DNA from: JBDTGE01 sp050742975
GTDB lineage: Bacteria > Actinomycetota > Actinomycetes > Mycobacteriales > Jatrophihabitantaceae
Assembly: GCA_050742975.1 (NCBI GenBank)
Contig: JBOGDQ010000326.1
Span: 1-9,156, forward strand
DNA: 9,156 nucleotides
Direction of reading: 5' to 3'
Part shown: positions 1 through 7,464 of the stretch, piece by piece
Layout: every line of letters starts with the position of its first letter
Position numbering within the stretch: the first letter of the stretch is position 1
Position numbers and translations under genes: made by a program
Notes under the pieces: generated by a model
Seen by the model: the letters and a program-made list of their open reading frames with translations, nothing else
Databases searched by the model: none
What the model was told of the DNA's origin: nothing

Positions 1-2395
1 CTACCGCTGGACGCAGTGGATCTTCTTGAAGATCTTCAATGCGTTCTACGATCCGGCACTGCGCACAGCTCGTCCGATCGCGGAACTGATCGCGGAGCTG
101 GACGCCGGCACTCGAACGCCCGGCGCCGGCACCAACCCGTTCGGCCGTGCCTGGGTAGAGCTGGACACCGTCGAGCGCCGCGTCGTGGTCGACAACCACC
201 GGCTGGCCTACCGCGCCGAGTCGACCGTGAACTGGGCACCGGGCCTGGGCACCGTGCTGTCCAACGAGGAGGTCACCGCCGACGGGCGCAGCGAGCGGGG
301 CAACTTCCCGGTGTTCCGCAAGCCCCTGCCGCAGTGGATGATGCGCATCACCGCATACGCCGATCGCCTGGTCGACGACCTGGAGCAGATCGACTGGCCG
401 GACAAGGTGCGCACGATGCAGCGCAACTGGATCGGCAAGTCGATCGGTGCGCACGTCGCGTTCGCATCGGACGCCGGCCCGATCGAGGTCTTCACGACCC
501 GTCCGGACACCCTGTTCGGAGCCACCTATCTGGTGCTGGCGCCCGAGCATCCGATGATCGCCGAGCTGACATCCGCTGCCTGGCCGGACGGCGTCGGCGA
601 GCGCTGGACCTCCGGTTTCCCGACGCCGGCCGAGGCCGTCACCGACTATCAGGCCCGCAGCGCGCGGGTCTCCGAGCTGGAGCGTCAGGCCGGCGACGCG
701 AAGGACAAGACCGGCGTGTTCACCGGCTCGTACGCGAGCAATCCGGTCACCGGTGCCGCGCTGCCGGTGTTCGTCGCCGATTACGTACTGATGGGTTACG
801 GCACCGGAGCGATCATGGCGGTTCCGGGTCAGGACGAGCGCGACTGGGCGTTCGCCGAGAGGTTCGAGCTGCCGATCGTGCGCACCGTTCAGCCGCCGGA
901 AGGCTTTGCCGGCAAGGCGTTCACGGGCGACGGCCCGGCGATCAACTCCTCTATCGACGGGCTGAGCCTGGACGGGCTGGGTGTAGCCGAGGCCAAGGCC
1001 AGGACGATCGCCTGGCTGGAGGCGAACGGCCACGGCAGGGGAGCGACCACGTACCGCTTGCGGGACTGGCTGTTCAGCCGCCAGCGGTACTGGGGTGAAC
1101 CCTTCCCGATCGTCTATGACGAGAGCGGCCTGCCGATCGCCCTGCCCGACTCGATGCTGCCGGTCGAACTGCCCGAGACCGACGACTTCTCGCCGAAGTC
1201 CTTCCCGCCGGAGGATGCCGGCTCGACGCCCGAGCCGCCGCTCGGCCGGCTGGCCGACTGGGTGAACGTCGAGCTGGATCTGGGCGACGGCCCGAAGAAG
1301 TACCGGCGGGAGACGAACACCATGCCCAACTGGGCCGGCTCCTGCTGGTACGAGCTGCGCTACCTCGACCCGACGAACTCCGAGCGCTTGATCGATCCCG
1401 AGATCGAGCACTACTGGATGGGTCCGAGCGCCGACCGTCCGCTCGGTGGAGTCGAGCTGTACGTCGGCGGGGTCGAGCACGCCGTGCTGCATCTGCTGTA
1501 CGCCCGGTTCTGGCACAAGGTGCTGTACGACCTGGGCTACCTGTCCTCCTCCGAGCCGTTCCACCGGCTGGTGAACCAGGGCATGCTGCAGCTGCCCGCC
1601 TACACGAACAAGGACGGGTTCTACGTCGAGGCAGCCGAAGTCTCGGAGACGGACGGCCATTTCTACTTCGAGGGCGAGCCGGTCACCCAGGAGTTCGGCA
1701 AGATCGGCAAGAGCCTGAAGAACGTCGTCACGCCCGACGAGTTCATTGCCGAGTTCGGCGCCGACACGTTCCGCCTGTTCGAGATGTTCAGCGGCCCCCT
1801 GGAGCAGTCCCGGCCCTGGGACGCCAAGGCGATCGTCGGGCCGTACCGGCTGCTGCAGCGCATCTGGCGCGTCGTCGTCGACGAGCAGACCGGCGAGGTC
1901 CACGTGTCCGACGACGAGATTCCGGACCAGCTCAATCGCTTGCTGCACAAGGCGATTCACGCCGTTCGCGACGGCTACGAGACGCTGCGATTCAACACGT
2001 CGATCGCCCGCGTCACCGAGTTGAACAACGCGATCACGCAGGCGTACCCGCACGGCGGCGCGCCGCGCGCGCTGGTCGAACCGGTCGTGCTGATGCTGGC
2101 GCCGATGGCCCCGCACATCGCCGAGGAGCTGTGGTCGAAGCTGGGCCACGACTCGTCGCTGGCCTGGGCGGTCTTCCCGATGGCCGACCCGGCCCTGCTC
2201 CTCGACGACACGATCGAGGTGCCGGTGCAGGTCAACGGCAAGTTACGATCGGTGATCAACGTTGCGGCCGGCTCGGACGCCGCCGGGCTGGAAGCGGCTG
2301 CACGCGCCGATGCGAAGGTCGTGGCGGCGCTGGGCGAGCGGGCCGTCCGGCGCGTGGTTGCCGTGCCCGGCAAACTGGTCAACTTCGTCGTCTGA
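1..2395 (+). CDS. leuS: Leucyl-tRNA synthetase, 5'-truncated by window edge
   Basis: Class I aminoacyl-tRNA synthetase that charges tRNA-Leu in the cytoplasm. The reading frame is open from base 2 (it begins YRWTQWIF) to TGA at 2393-2395, giving 797 residues; roughly the first 150, with the HIGH motif, lie to the left. Visible hallmarks are the CP1 editing-domain threonine-rich motif TTRPDTLFGATY (from 494), the second editing motif GTGAIMAVPGQDERD (800-844), the DWLFSRQRYWGEPFP segment where CP1 returns to the Rossmann core, the NWAGSCWYELRYLDP segment, a KMSKS-type loop written KIGKS (1700-1714), the anticodon-binding helical domain, and the C-terminal domain with EVPVQVNGKLR and an ending in PGKLVNFVV. 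The gene is full length at its 3' end and shows no frameshift. Its neighbour at 2431-4017 is convergent, 35 bp away. Identification is secure from these family motifs. Confidence 0.97.
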   Translation, partial: YRWTQWIFLKIFNAFYDPALRTARPIAELIAELDAGTRTPGAGTNPFGRAWVELDTVERRVVVDNHRLAYRAESTVNWAPGLGTVLSNEEVTADGRSERGNFPVFRKPLPQWMMRITAYADRLVDDLEQIDWPDKVRTMQRNWIGKSIGAHVAFASDAGPIEVFTTRPDTLFGATYLVLAPEHPMIAELTSAAWPDGVGERWTSGFPTPAEAVTDYQARSARVSELERQAGDAKDKTGVFTGSYASNPVTGAALPVFVADYVLMGYGTGAIMAVPGQDERDWAFAERFELPIVRTVQPPEGFAGKAFTGDGPAINSSIDGLSLDGLGVAEAKARTIAWLEANGHGRGATTYRLRDWLFSRQRYWGEPFPIVYDESGLPIALPDSMLPVELPETDDFSPKSFPPEDAGSTPEPPLGRLADWVNVELDLGDGPKKYRRETNTMPNWAGSCWYELRYLDPTNSERLIDPEIEHYWMGPSADRPLGGVELYVGGVEHAVLHLLYARFWHKVLYDLGYLSSSEPFHRLVNQGMLQLPAYTNKDGFYVEAAEVSETDGHFYFEGEPVTQEFGKIGKSLKNVVTPDEFIAEFGADTFRLFEMFSGPLEQSRPWDAKAIVGPYRLLQRIWRVVVDEQTGEVHVSDDEIPDQLNRLLHKAIHAVRDGYETLRFNTSIARVTELNNAITQAYPHGGAPRALVEPVVLMLAPMAPHIAEELWSKLGHDSSLAWAVFPMADPALLLDDTIEVPVQVNGKLRSVINVAAGSDAAGLEAAARADAKVVAALGERAVRRVVAVPGKLVNFVV

Positions 2396-2399
2396 GCCG

Positions 2400-2443
2400 G
2401 GCCTTCCATGCTCTGGCGGCCTTCCTGAACCTAGCGGCCTTCC
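2400..2443. repeat. Three GGCCTTCC words spaced exactly 18 bp apart
   Basis: The octamer GGCCTTCC occurs at 2400-2407, 2418-2425 and 2436-2443, each 18 bp from the next. Copies 2 and 3 also share the five bases before the octamer apart from one mismatch (CTGGC versus CTAGC). The array starts just after the leuS stop, fills the 35-bp convergent gap, and runs into the last codons of the minus-strand membrane protein gene. It does not fold into a convincing hairpin, so I do not call it a terminator. It may be a small tandem duplication remnant or chance in GC-rich DNA. Confidence 0.5.
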
Positions 2444-4017
2444 AGGACGTAGTGGCCGGGCTCGCTCGTGGTGAGCACGGCAAAGCCGGTCGGGTCGCGG
2501 GCGATCCTCACGTCGGACGGCGTCTGGTCCTCGTGCACGGCGGTCAGCAACGGCGACCAGCGGGTCCGCACCGTGACCGCGCACGCGCACGGGATGTTGA
2601 CCGTCATCGTCGCCTGGTCGATCGAGATCAGCGTGGCCGGCAGCGTGACAATCGGCGTGGGCTGCGACACCTGCAGGACCACCCAGTCGGCGTTGTGCCA
2701 CACGTCAGTCAGGTAGCTCGGGCGGTGGTCGAGGATCAGGCTCGACTCGGCGGTGACCTTCGGCGGGTGCAGGTTCGCCGCGACGTAGCCGACCGCGTTC
2801 TGGTCCAGCCAGTGGCGGTACACCTGATCCGGCAGCGCCTTCTGCGTCCGGATGGCGGCGTTGTACTGCAGGTCGGTCTGCGTCTCGAAACCGCGGGCCA
2901 GGGTGGCGTGGTCGAGCAGGGCGTACGAACCGGTGTGCGTGCCGTCGTCGACGATCTCGAGGCGGTAGTCGGCCAGGTGCGGCAGCCGGCCCAGTTCGGC
3001 CGTGAGCGGCTTGTAGTAGTCCACCGACGACGACGGCCCGCTCGCGCCCCGCAGATCGAAGAACAGGCCCACCGATCCGACGGCGACGGCGATCGCGGCT
3101 AGCGCGGCGAGGTACGCCCGCCGTCCCGGGGTCAGCGAGACGACGGCGACGGGGAGGCAGAACCAGACGAACCGCGCGAAGTTGCCGCCCATGCCGTCGG
3201 GGACGACGCTCATCGCGAGCACTGCGAACAGCGAGAGGTACAGCGTTACCCGGACGGCCTTCGGCGGGCGGGCCAGCAGGAACGCGATCAGCAGCGACGA
3301 CATGCCGGCGATCAGCCCGGCGGTTAGCGGCTCGGGTCCCGGGTTGCCGAACACCACAATGATGAGGACGGCGCCGGCCAGCAGCGTGCCCATGGGCAGC
3401 AGGAGCGAGCGTCGCGGCATCGCCCGGGTCAGCCACATCGCCGCGAGGGCGATACCCAGGAACGCAGCGCTGACCGGCGAGCCCAGCAGCGAGAGGAACC
3501 CGAGCGCGGAGCCGAGCACCCAACGCCGACCCCGCAGCGCGAGCAGGGAGCCGGCGGCGACGGCGCAGCCGAACACGAACGGGACGCGGCCCTGCCACAG
3601 GTTGATGCAGGTGGTCACCGCGGCCAGGTAGCTAGCTGCGACGGGATGCTGCGTGGCGCGAAGCAGCACCGAGCAGATCGCGACCGTCGCGACCGCGGAC
3701 AGCGCGAGCACGACCTCCGAGGTCAGCAGCCGGGACAGGTACGGCGTGAGCACCGAGTAGGACCCGGGCGTCGACGCGCCGCTGAACCAGGAGAACCAGT
3801 ACGTCAGGCCGACGCCGTGCGCGCTGGCGTCGGCCCTCGCCCGCGCCGCCCAGAGGTCACTGACACCGGGACGGACGATGAGGAACGCGATCGCGTTCAG
3901 CACCGCGAACAGCAGCGGGCCGCCGTCGCGCCAGGATGCGGACCCGATCAGCGGCAACCGCGATCCTGGGTCGCCGGTCCGGGGCGGACGCGCACCCAGG
4001 ACCACGGTTCCCGACAT
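2431..4017 (-). CDS. Polytopic membrane protein with large C-terminal domain, function unknown
   Basis: 528 residues from ATG 4017-4015 to TAG 2433-2431. After a basic, proline-rich N-terminus (1-33), about ten hydrophobic segments follow between residues 34 and 320 (for example 34-50, 101-119, 145-161, 166-197, 203-224, 231-249, 256-272, 284-296, 302-320). A soluble region of about 200 residues (321-528) follows, probably outside the membrane. That region has DYYKPL (333-338), LARGFETQTD (373-382), YRHWLDQNAVGYVA (400-413), DVWHNADW (438-445) and RWSPLL (486-491), a pattern I recognise from uncharacterised actinobacterial membrane proteins often annotated loosely as transporters. The topology, with an Asp (RADASAHG, 61-68) in the first loop, recalls GT-C glycosyltransferases, but that is inference; no catalytic motif is proven. 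It is transcribed toward leuS and away from degV. The start is supported by a -10-like box 6 nt upstream. Confidence 0.85.
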   Translation of the reverse strand: MSGTVVLGARPPRTGDPGSRLPLIGSASWRDGGPLLFAVLNAIAFLIVRPGVSDLWAARARADASAHGVGLTYWFSWFSGASTPGSYSVLTPYLSRLLTSEVVLALSAVATVAICSVLLRATQHPVAASYLAAVTTCINLWQGRVPFVFGCAVAAGSLLALRGRRWVLGSALGFLSLLGSPVSAAFLGIALAAMWLTRAMPRRSLLLPMGTLLAGAVLIIVVFGNPGPEPLTAGLIAGMSSLLIAFLLARPPKAVRVTLYLSLFAVLAMSVVPDGMGGNFARFVWFCLPVAVVSLTPGRRAYLAALAAIAVAVGSVGLFFDLRGASGPSSSVDYYKPLTAELGRLPHLADYRLEIVDDGTHTGSYALLDHATLARGFETQTDLQYNAAIRTQKALPDQVYRHWLDQNAVGYVAANLHPPKVTAESSLILDHRPSYLTDVWHNADWVVLQVSQPTPIVTLPATLISIDQATMTVNIPCACAVTVRTRWSPLLTAVHEDQTPSDVRIARDPTGFAVLTTSEPGHYVLEGR

Positions 4018-4023
4018 CGTCCG

Positions 4024-4032
4024 AGTATCTCA
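4024..4032 (-). promoter_or_regulatory. Extended -10 promoter for a leaderless membrane-protein mRNA
   Basis: On the minus strand the sequence reads TGAGATACT from 4032 down to 4024: a GATACT -10 hexamer (4029-4024) preceded by the TGn extension. Only 6 nt separate the hexamer from the ATG at 4017, so transcription would start at or next to the A of the start codon. No Shine-Dalgarno sequence could fit. No good -35 is visible at the expected distance, which is common for extended -10 promoters. Not demonstrated experimentally. Confidence 0.5.
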
Positions 4033-4053
4033 CCCGGCTCCGACTGGCCCCGG

Positions 4054-4059
4054 TACGGT
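4054..4059 (+). promoter_or_regulatory. Candidate -10 box for degV
   Basis: TACGGT fits the actinobacterial TAnnnT -10 pattern and lies 44 bp before the degV ATG, giving a leader of roughly 35-40 nt. No clear -35 is present. It sits in the 86-bp divergent gap shared with the minus-strand membrane protein gene. Confidence 0.3.
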
Positions 4060-4091
4060 GAGGCCCTGACTCAGCCGTTTGCTAGGGGAGA

Positions 4092-4097
4092 GCGAGG
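4092..4097 (+). promoter_or_regulatory. Ribosome binding site for degV
   Basis: GCGAGG ends 6 nt before the ATG at 4104 and supports that start over the overlapping out-of-frame ATG at 4108. A further purine-rich stretch, AGGGGAG, lies just upstream at 4084-4090. Confidence 0.55.
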
Positions 4098-4103
4098 CGC
4101 CCG

Positions 4104-4952
4104 ATGAATGAGCGCGTCGCCGTGATCACCGACTCCACCGCGGATCTGCCGGCTGGGCTCGTCGCCGACCTCGGCATCGGTGTCGTCCCGTTGCGCGTCT
4201 CGCTGGGCTCCCGAACGGCAGTGGACGGCGTCGATGTCACGCCGCGGGAGGTGGCGGACGCGCTGCGCGCGAGGGTGTCCGTCACCACGTCGCGCCCGAC
4301 ACCTGGTGAGTTCGCAGCCGCCTACCGAGAGTGCCTGGACGCCGGTGCCACGCGGGTCGTCTCGGTGCACCTGGCCGCGGCCCTGTCGGGGACGTGGGAG
4401 TCCGCGACGCTCGCCGCCCAGGACTTCCCGTACGGCGTCGTGCGCGTCGTGGACTCGCGCTCGACGGCGATGGCACTCGGCTTCGCGGTGCTGGCTGCGG
4501 CACAGAAGGCGCGTGAGGGCGCTGATGCCGCCGAGGTCCAGGGCGTGGCCACCGCGACCGTCGACCGCACCCGGACCCTGTTCTACGTCGACTCGCTGGA
4601 GTACCTGCGCCGGGGCGGACGGATCGGTACCGCCGCGGCGTTGCTGGCCACCTCGCTGTCGGTCAAGCCGTTACTGCAGATGGTGGAGGGACGCATCGTC
4701 GCGCTGGAGAAGGTGCGCACGTCGTCGAAGGCCATCTCGCGGCTGGTGCAGTTGACGGCGGCCGCGGCGGGGGACGGGCCGGTCGATCTGGCCGTCCACC
4801 ACCTGGACGCCGCGGCGCGCGCGCAGTCGGTCGCCGATCAGGTGCGGGCCTTGATCCCCGGCATCGGCGAGCTATATGTGTCCGAGCTGGGGGCTGTGGT
4901 CGGCGCCCACCTCGGGCCGGGCGTCATCGGGACCGTCGTCGTCCGGCGCTGA
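4104..4952 (+). CDS. DegV family fatty-acid-binding protein (FakB-like)
   Basis: 282 residues, the usual DegV length. Characterised DegV/FakB proteins hold a fatty acid and present it to the kinase FakA, which makes acyl-phosphate for phospholipid synthesis. Family motifs are in order: ITDSTADLP (8-16), TTSRPTPGEF (61-70), VHLAAALSGTW (88-98), VVDSRSTAMALG (115-126), LEYLRRGGRIG (165-175), VKPLLQ (187-192) and GAHLGPGVIG (267-276). T62, S95 and H269 sit where FakB uses Thr, Ser and His to bind the fatty-acid carboxylate, so lipid binding is likely intact. It is a soluble cytoplasmic protein with no signal peptide. No FakA (DAK2-domain) gene is in the window, so the partner must lie elsewhere. 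The last 81 bp are shared antisense with the 3' end of the mannosyltransferase gene. In other actinobacteria a DegV gene also sits near comEA/comEC, so the position fits ancestral synteny. The natural ligand is unknown. Confidence 0.93.
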   Translation: MNERVAVITDSTADLPAGLVADLGIGVVPLRVSLGSRTAVDGVDVTPREVADALRARVSVTTSRPTPGEFAAAYRECLDAGATRVVSVHLAAALSGTWESATLAAQDFPYGVVRVVDSRSTAMALGFAVLAAAQKAREGADAAEVQGVATATVDRTRTLFYVDSLEYLRRGGRIGTAAALLATSLSVKPLLQMVEGRIVALEKVRTSSKAISRLVQLTAAAAGDGPVDLAVHHLDAAARAQSVADQVRALIPGIGELYVSELGAVVGAHLGPGVIGTVVVRR

Positions 4953-6365
4953 TCCGCTGCGGCGTAAGGCGATGGCCGTAACGGCCAGCGAGCCGAGCAC
5001 GATCGGCACGGTGCGCCAGCTGCTCTCCCAACCGAAGCCGGACGGCGTGATCATCACGGGGAACATGACGGCCACGGCTGCCAGCACCGTGACGGCTGCG
5101 CGGCGCAGCGACACCAACCCGATCACGACGAGACCCCACGCGTAGTACCAGGGCTGCACGGACGGGGCGAGCAGCGCGGCGGCACCGAACGCGGCGGCCA
5201 GGTGAGCGATCGGCCGGTGACGCAGTGCCAGGCACCAAAGCGTGATCAGCAGCAGCACCGCCAGGACCTCACCGATCGTGCGGCAGGTCCGCATCATGTC
5301 GTCGAGCTCACGGACCGGTCCGGAGCCGGCGACCGCGTGGACGATCATCCCGGCGGCCGACGGCAACGACAGCCAGCTCACCCACTGCGCGTCGGAGGTG
5401 ACCTGCCCCGTCCAACCGAAGCCCAGACCGGTCGAGGCGGTGATGACTGCGACGGCGACGGCCGAGCCGGCGATGGCGGCCGCGCCGGCCCGGACGATGC
5501 TGCGTGGCGCGTGCCCGGCGGCGTTCGCGTGCAACCAGACGGGGACGGTGAACGCGACCGCGACTGCGGCCGGCGACTTCACCATCACGCCGACGCCGGC
5601 CACTGCGGCGCCCACGGCCACCGCGCGCAGACCCGGGCGGGTCGCGACGGCGAGGCCAGCCAGCGCGAGCGCGATCATGAGCAGGTCGTTGTGGCCCCCG
5701 CCGACACCGAGAACGATCGTCAGCGGGCCGGCCAGGCCGAGCCACAGCGCGGTGCAGAGACGGCCGGTCAACCGTTCGGCCAGCACACGAAGTGCCCAGC
5801 AGCAGACGAGCAGCGCGGCGAACTCCGGCAGGCGCAGCAGCAGGGCGGCGACGGCGGGATGACCGTGGCTCGCCCAGGCCGCGAGCTGGCTGATCCGCAG
5901 CCACAGCGGGCCGTACGGCGCGGCGCTGTCCAGCCAGCGTGCGCTCACCTCTTCGGTGAACGCCCCCGGTACCGCGCTGGGGCCGTGGCTGTACGGGTCG
6001 AGGCCCGAGCCGGTCAGGTGTCCCTGCGCCGCGTACGCCCACAGGTCCCGGCCGAACGGGGCGGCGAACAGGAACGGGACTGCCGAGCAGATGATGAACC
6101 GGTGCAGCACCGCCGGTGTCGCGTGCCCAGCCTCGTCCAGCACCTGACGACCCAGGATCAGCCAGGCCAGGGTGAACGCGATCAGGCCCGCGTAGAACGC
6201 CAGATGCGCCGGGTCCCCGTGCCAGAGGAACCACGGCAGCGGGGCGTATCGGCCCGGGACGCGGTGCACCGAAATCGCGCCGATCCACCAGGACGAGGCG
6301 CTCATGGCCACCGCGCCCGCCGCGGCCAGGGCGACGAGCCGTCGCGCATCGACGTGGTGTGCCAT
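4872..6365 (-). CDS. MptB-like polyprenol-phosphate-mannose alpha-1,6-mannosyltransferase (GT-C membrane protein)
   Basis: 497 residues from ATG 6365-6363 (MAHHVDARR) to TAG 4874-4872. An integral membrane protein with about 12 hydrophobic helices and a cytoplasmic acidic tail (DDDGPDDARPE, 475-485). GT-C landmarks visible are FGRDLWAYAAQG (104-115), GLDPY (121-125), PYGPLW (150-155), GGHNDLLMIALA (223-234), VKSPAAV (262-268) and PSVQPWYYAWG (401-411); this set is typical of the MptA/MptB family. In mycobacteria and corynebacteria these enzymes take mannose from a polyprenyl phosphate on the outer membrane face and extend the alpha-1,6-mannan core of lipomannan. The exact acceptor here is inferred. 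The frame stays open far upstream, but residues before 6365 are low-complexity Ser/Pro/Arg sequence antisense to comEA, so the start at 6365, just before the first helix, is preferred. It is divergent from comEA and overlaps degV convergently by 81 bp. Confidence 0.88.
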   Translation of the reverse strand: MAHHVDARRLVALAAAGAVAMSASSWWIGAISVHRVPGRYAPLPWFLWHGDPAHLAFYAGLIAFTLAWLILGRQVLDEAGHATPAVLHRFIICSAVPFLFAAPFGRDLWAYAAQGHLTGSGLDPYSHGPSAVPGAFTEEVSARWLDSAAPYGPLWLRISQLAAWASHGHPAVAALLLRLPEFAALLVCCWALRVLAERLTGRLCTALWLGLAGPLTIVLGVGGGHNDLLMIALALAGLAVATRPGLRAVAVGAAVAGVGVMVKSPAAVAVAFTVPVWLHANAAGHAPRSIVRAGAAAIAGSAVAVAVITASTGLGFGWTGQVTSDAQWVSWLSLPSAAGMIVHAVAGSGPVRELDDMMRTCRTIGEVLAVLLLITLWCLALRHRPIAHLAAAFGAAALLAPSVQPWYYAWGLVVIGLVSLRRAAVTVLAAVAVMFPVMITPSGFGWESSWRTVPIVLGSLAVTAIALRRSGSAPDDDGPDDARPEVGADHSPQLGHI

Positions 6366-6375
6366 AGCGCCGCCA

Positions 6376-6381
6376 ACGCTA
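6376..6381 (-). promoter_or_regulatory. Candidate -10 box for the mptB-like gene
   Basis: The minus strand reads TAGCGT from 6381 to 6376, a TAnnnT hexamer 10 nt before the ATG at 6365. Transcription would start within about 3 nt of the start codon. No Shine-Dalgarno sequence and no clear -35 are visible. Weak evidence on its own. Confidence 0.3.
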
Positions 6382-6438
6382 CCGGGGCCTGCGGCGCTCG
6401 CGCCCGCTAGCACAGGGCAGGGACAGAACGCCGGTGCG

Positions 6439-6465
6439 CGTCCACATCCCCCGGCTTCGTCCACA
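6439..6465 (+). repeat. Pair of CGTCCACA direct repeats upstream of comEA
   Basis: CGTCCACA occurs at 6439-6446 and 6458-6465, 19 bp apart, close to two helical turns. Both copies lie upstream of the proposed comEA -10 box. The word resembles the right half of a DnaA box (TCCACA), but a pair of partial matches is more likely a local operator, if functional at all. Confidence 0.4.
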
Positions 6466-6503
6466 GTCGGTTGTTTGGCTGCTTGCGTTCGCGCTCGGCT
6501 GCC

Positions 6504-6509
6504 TAACGT
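6504..6509 (+). promoter_or_regulatory. Candidate -10 box for leaderless comEA mRNA
   Basis: TAACGT (TAnnnT) ends 7 nt before the in-frame GTG at 6517, so the transcript would begin at or next to that codon. TTGCGT at 6483-6488 is a possible -35 with a short 15-bp spacer. The placement is the main argument for the 6517 start. Confidence 0.4.
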
Positions 6510-6516
6510 CGGCCGG

Positions 6517-7464
6517 GTGCGAGCAACTGGGCGTCCCGGCCGGGGCGAGCGTGGCCGGGTCGCGAGCCGGGTGCGCGAGCTGATCGATGGGCCGCGGCTG
6601 GGTGGTGGGACGGCGCTGGGTGGTGCGGAGGTCGGAGCCGCGGACGTGGGCGGAGCGGTAGACGGTTTCGTCGGTCCGGCCGATGACGGTGGCGGCCGAG
6701 CGCCGTGGCTGCCGGGCGAGCAGCTCGGACCGCCGCTCGGGCGGCACGCGGCCGGCTCGTCGGTCGCACCCGAGCGCCGGCGGTTCTCGATCGATCGGCT
6801 GCGCTGGGCGCCCGAGCGCCGCACCGCGGTGGCGGTCGCGCTCGCGGTCCTGGTCGCGGGTGCCCTGACGCTGTGGTGGGTGCTGTCCGCGCGGCCGCGC
6901 GAGCTGGCCGTGCACGCGTCCGACCCGGTACCCGCCACGGTGAACACCGGGGGTCCGACGCTGTCATCCTCCTCGACTCCCTCTGCCCGGTCGGCAGCCG
7001 ATCCCGGCCCGTCACCGCCCGCGAGGCTCGTCGTCGACGTCGCCGGGAAGGTCCGGCGCCCAGGGGTCTACCGAATCGCCGACGGGTCCCGCGTCGTCGA
7101 TGCGCTGCGCGCGGCGGGAGGCGCATTGCCGGGCACCTCGACGACCTCGCTCAACCTTGCGGAACCCCTGCGCGACGGTCAGCAGGTCGTGGTCGGTCTA
7201 CCGGGCCAGGCCGGGGCAGGTGGGCAAGGCGCGGGCACCGGATCCGGTTCCGCTGCGCCCGCCTCGTCGGGCGCAGCGGTCGACCTGAATGCGGCCACGC
7301 TCGAGCAACTGCAGGCGCTGCCCGGCGTCGGACCCGTGCTGGCGCAGCACATCCTGGACTGGCGCACCCAGCACGGACGGTTCACGTCGGTCGACCAGCT
7401 CAACGACGTGACCGGGATCGGCGAGGTCAAGTTCGCCGCGCTCCGGTCCCTGGTGACGGTGTGA
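6517..7464 (+). CDS. comEA: ComEA family DNA-uptake protein
   Basis: 315 residues from GTG 6517 to TGA 7462-7464; an in-frame GTG at 6571 is the other plausible start. ComEA is the membrane-anchored receptor that binds incoming DNA and helps pull it to the ComEC channel. Order of parts: a variable Gly/Arg-rich cytoplasmic segment (about 1-100), one membrane helix (TAVAVALAVLVAGALTLWWV, about 103-122), a Ser/Pro-rich linker, an SLBB domain (LVVDVAGKVRRPGVYRI to QVVVGLPG), a Gly/Ala/Ser linker, then a double helix-hairpin-helix DNA-binding domain (VDLNAATLEQLQALPGVG, then LNDVTGIGEVKFAALRSL) at the C-terminus. All parts needed for function appear intact. Its stop overlaps the comEC start as GTGA, indicating a comEA-comEC operon with coupled translation. 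It is divergent from the mptB-like gene across 151 bp. The downstream partner is broken, so ComEA probably has no working channel in this strain. Confidence 0.93.
   Translation: MRATGRPGRGERGRVASRVRELIDGPRLGGGTALGGAEVGAADVGGAVDGFVGPADDGGGRAPWLPGEQLGPPLGRHAAGSSVAPERRRFSIDRLRWAPERRTAVAVALAVLVAGALTLWWVLSARPRELAVHASDPVPATVNTGGPTLSSSSTPSARSAADPGPSPPARLVVDVAGKVRRPGVYRIADGSRVVDALRAAGGALPGTSTTSLNLAEPLRDGQQVVVGLPGQAGAGGQGAGTGSGSAAPASSGAAVDLNAATLEQLQALPGVGPVLAQHILDWRTQHGRFTSVDQLNDVTGIGEVKFAALRSLVTV

Noticed and set aside
2396..2440. Bidirectional terminator between leuS and the convergent membrane protein gene
   Set aside because: The repeated GGCCTTCC words are direct repeats, and I found no stable hairpin or T-tract on either strand.
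5202..6410. Long open frame on the plus strand opposite the mptB-like gene (402 codons)
   Set aside because: Arg/Gln/Gly-rich composition with no domain pattern. It is a typical antisense shadow of a GC-rich membrane protein gene.
6439..6465. DnaA boxes or a replication origin
   Set aside because: Only partial matches to TTATCCACA, just two copies, and no dnaA or dnaN neighbourhood or AT-rich unwinding region.
6304..6516. Longer comEA starting at 6304
   Set aside because: This would overlap the start of the divergent mptB-like gene and its promoter, and the extra residues have no domain character. The GTG at 6517 with a -10 box just upstream fits better.
6366..6947. Upstream extension of the minus-strand mptB-like reading frame to 6947
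   Set aside because: The added residues are low-complexity Ser/Pro/Arg/Ala sequence antisense to comEA; the membrane protein pattern begins right after the ATG at 6365.
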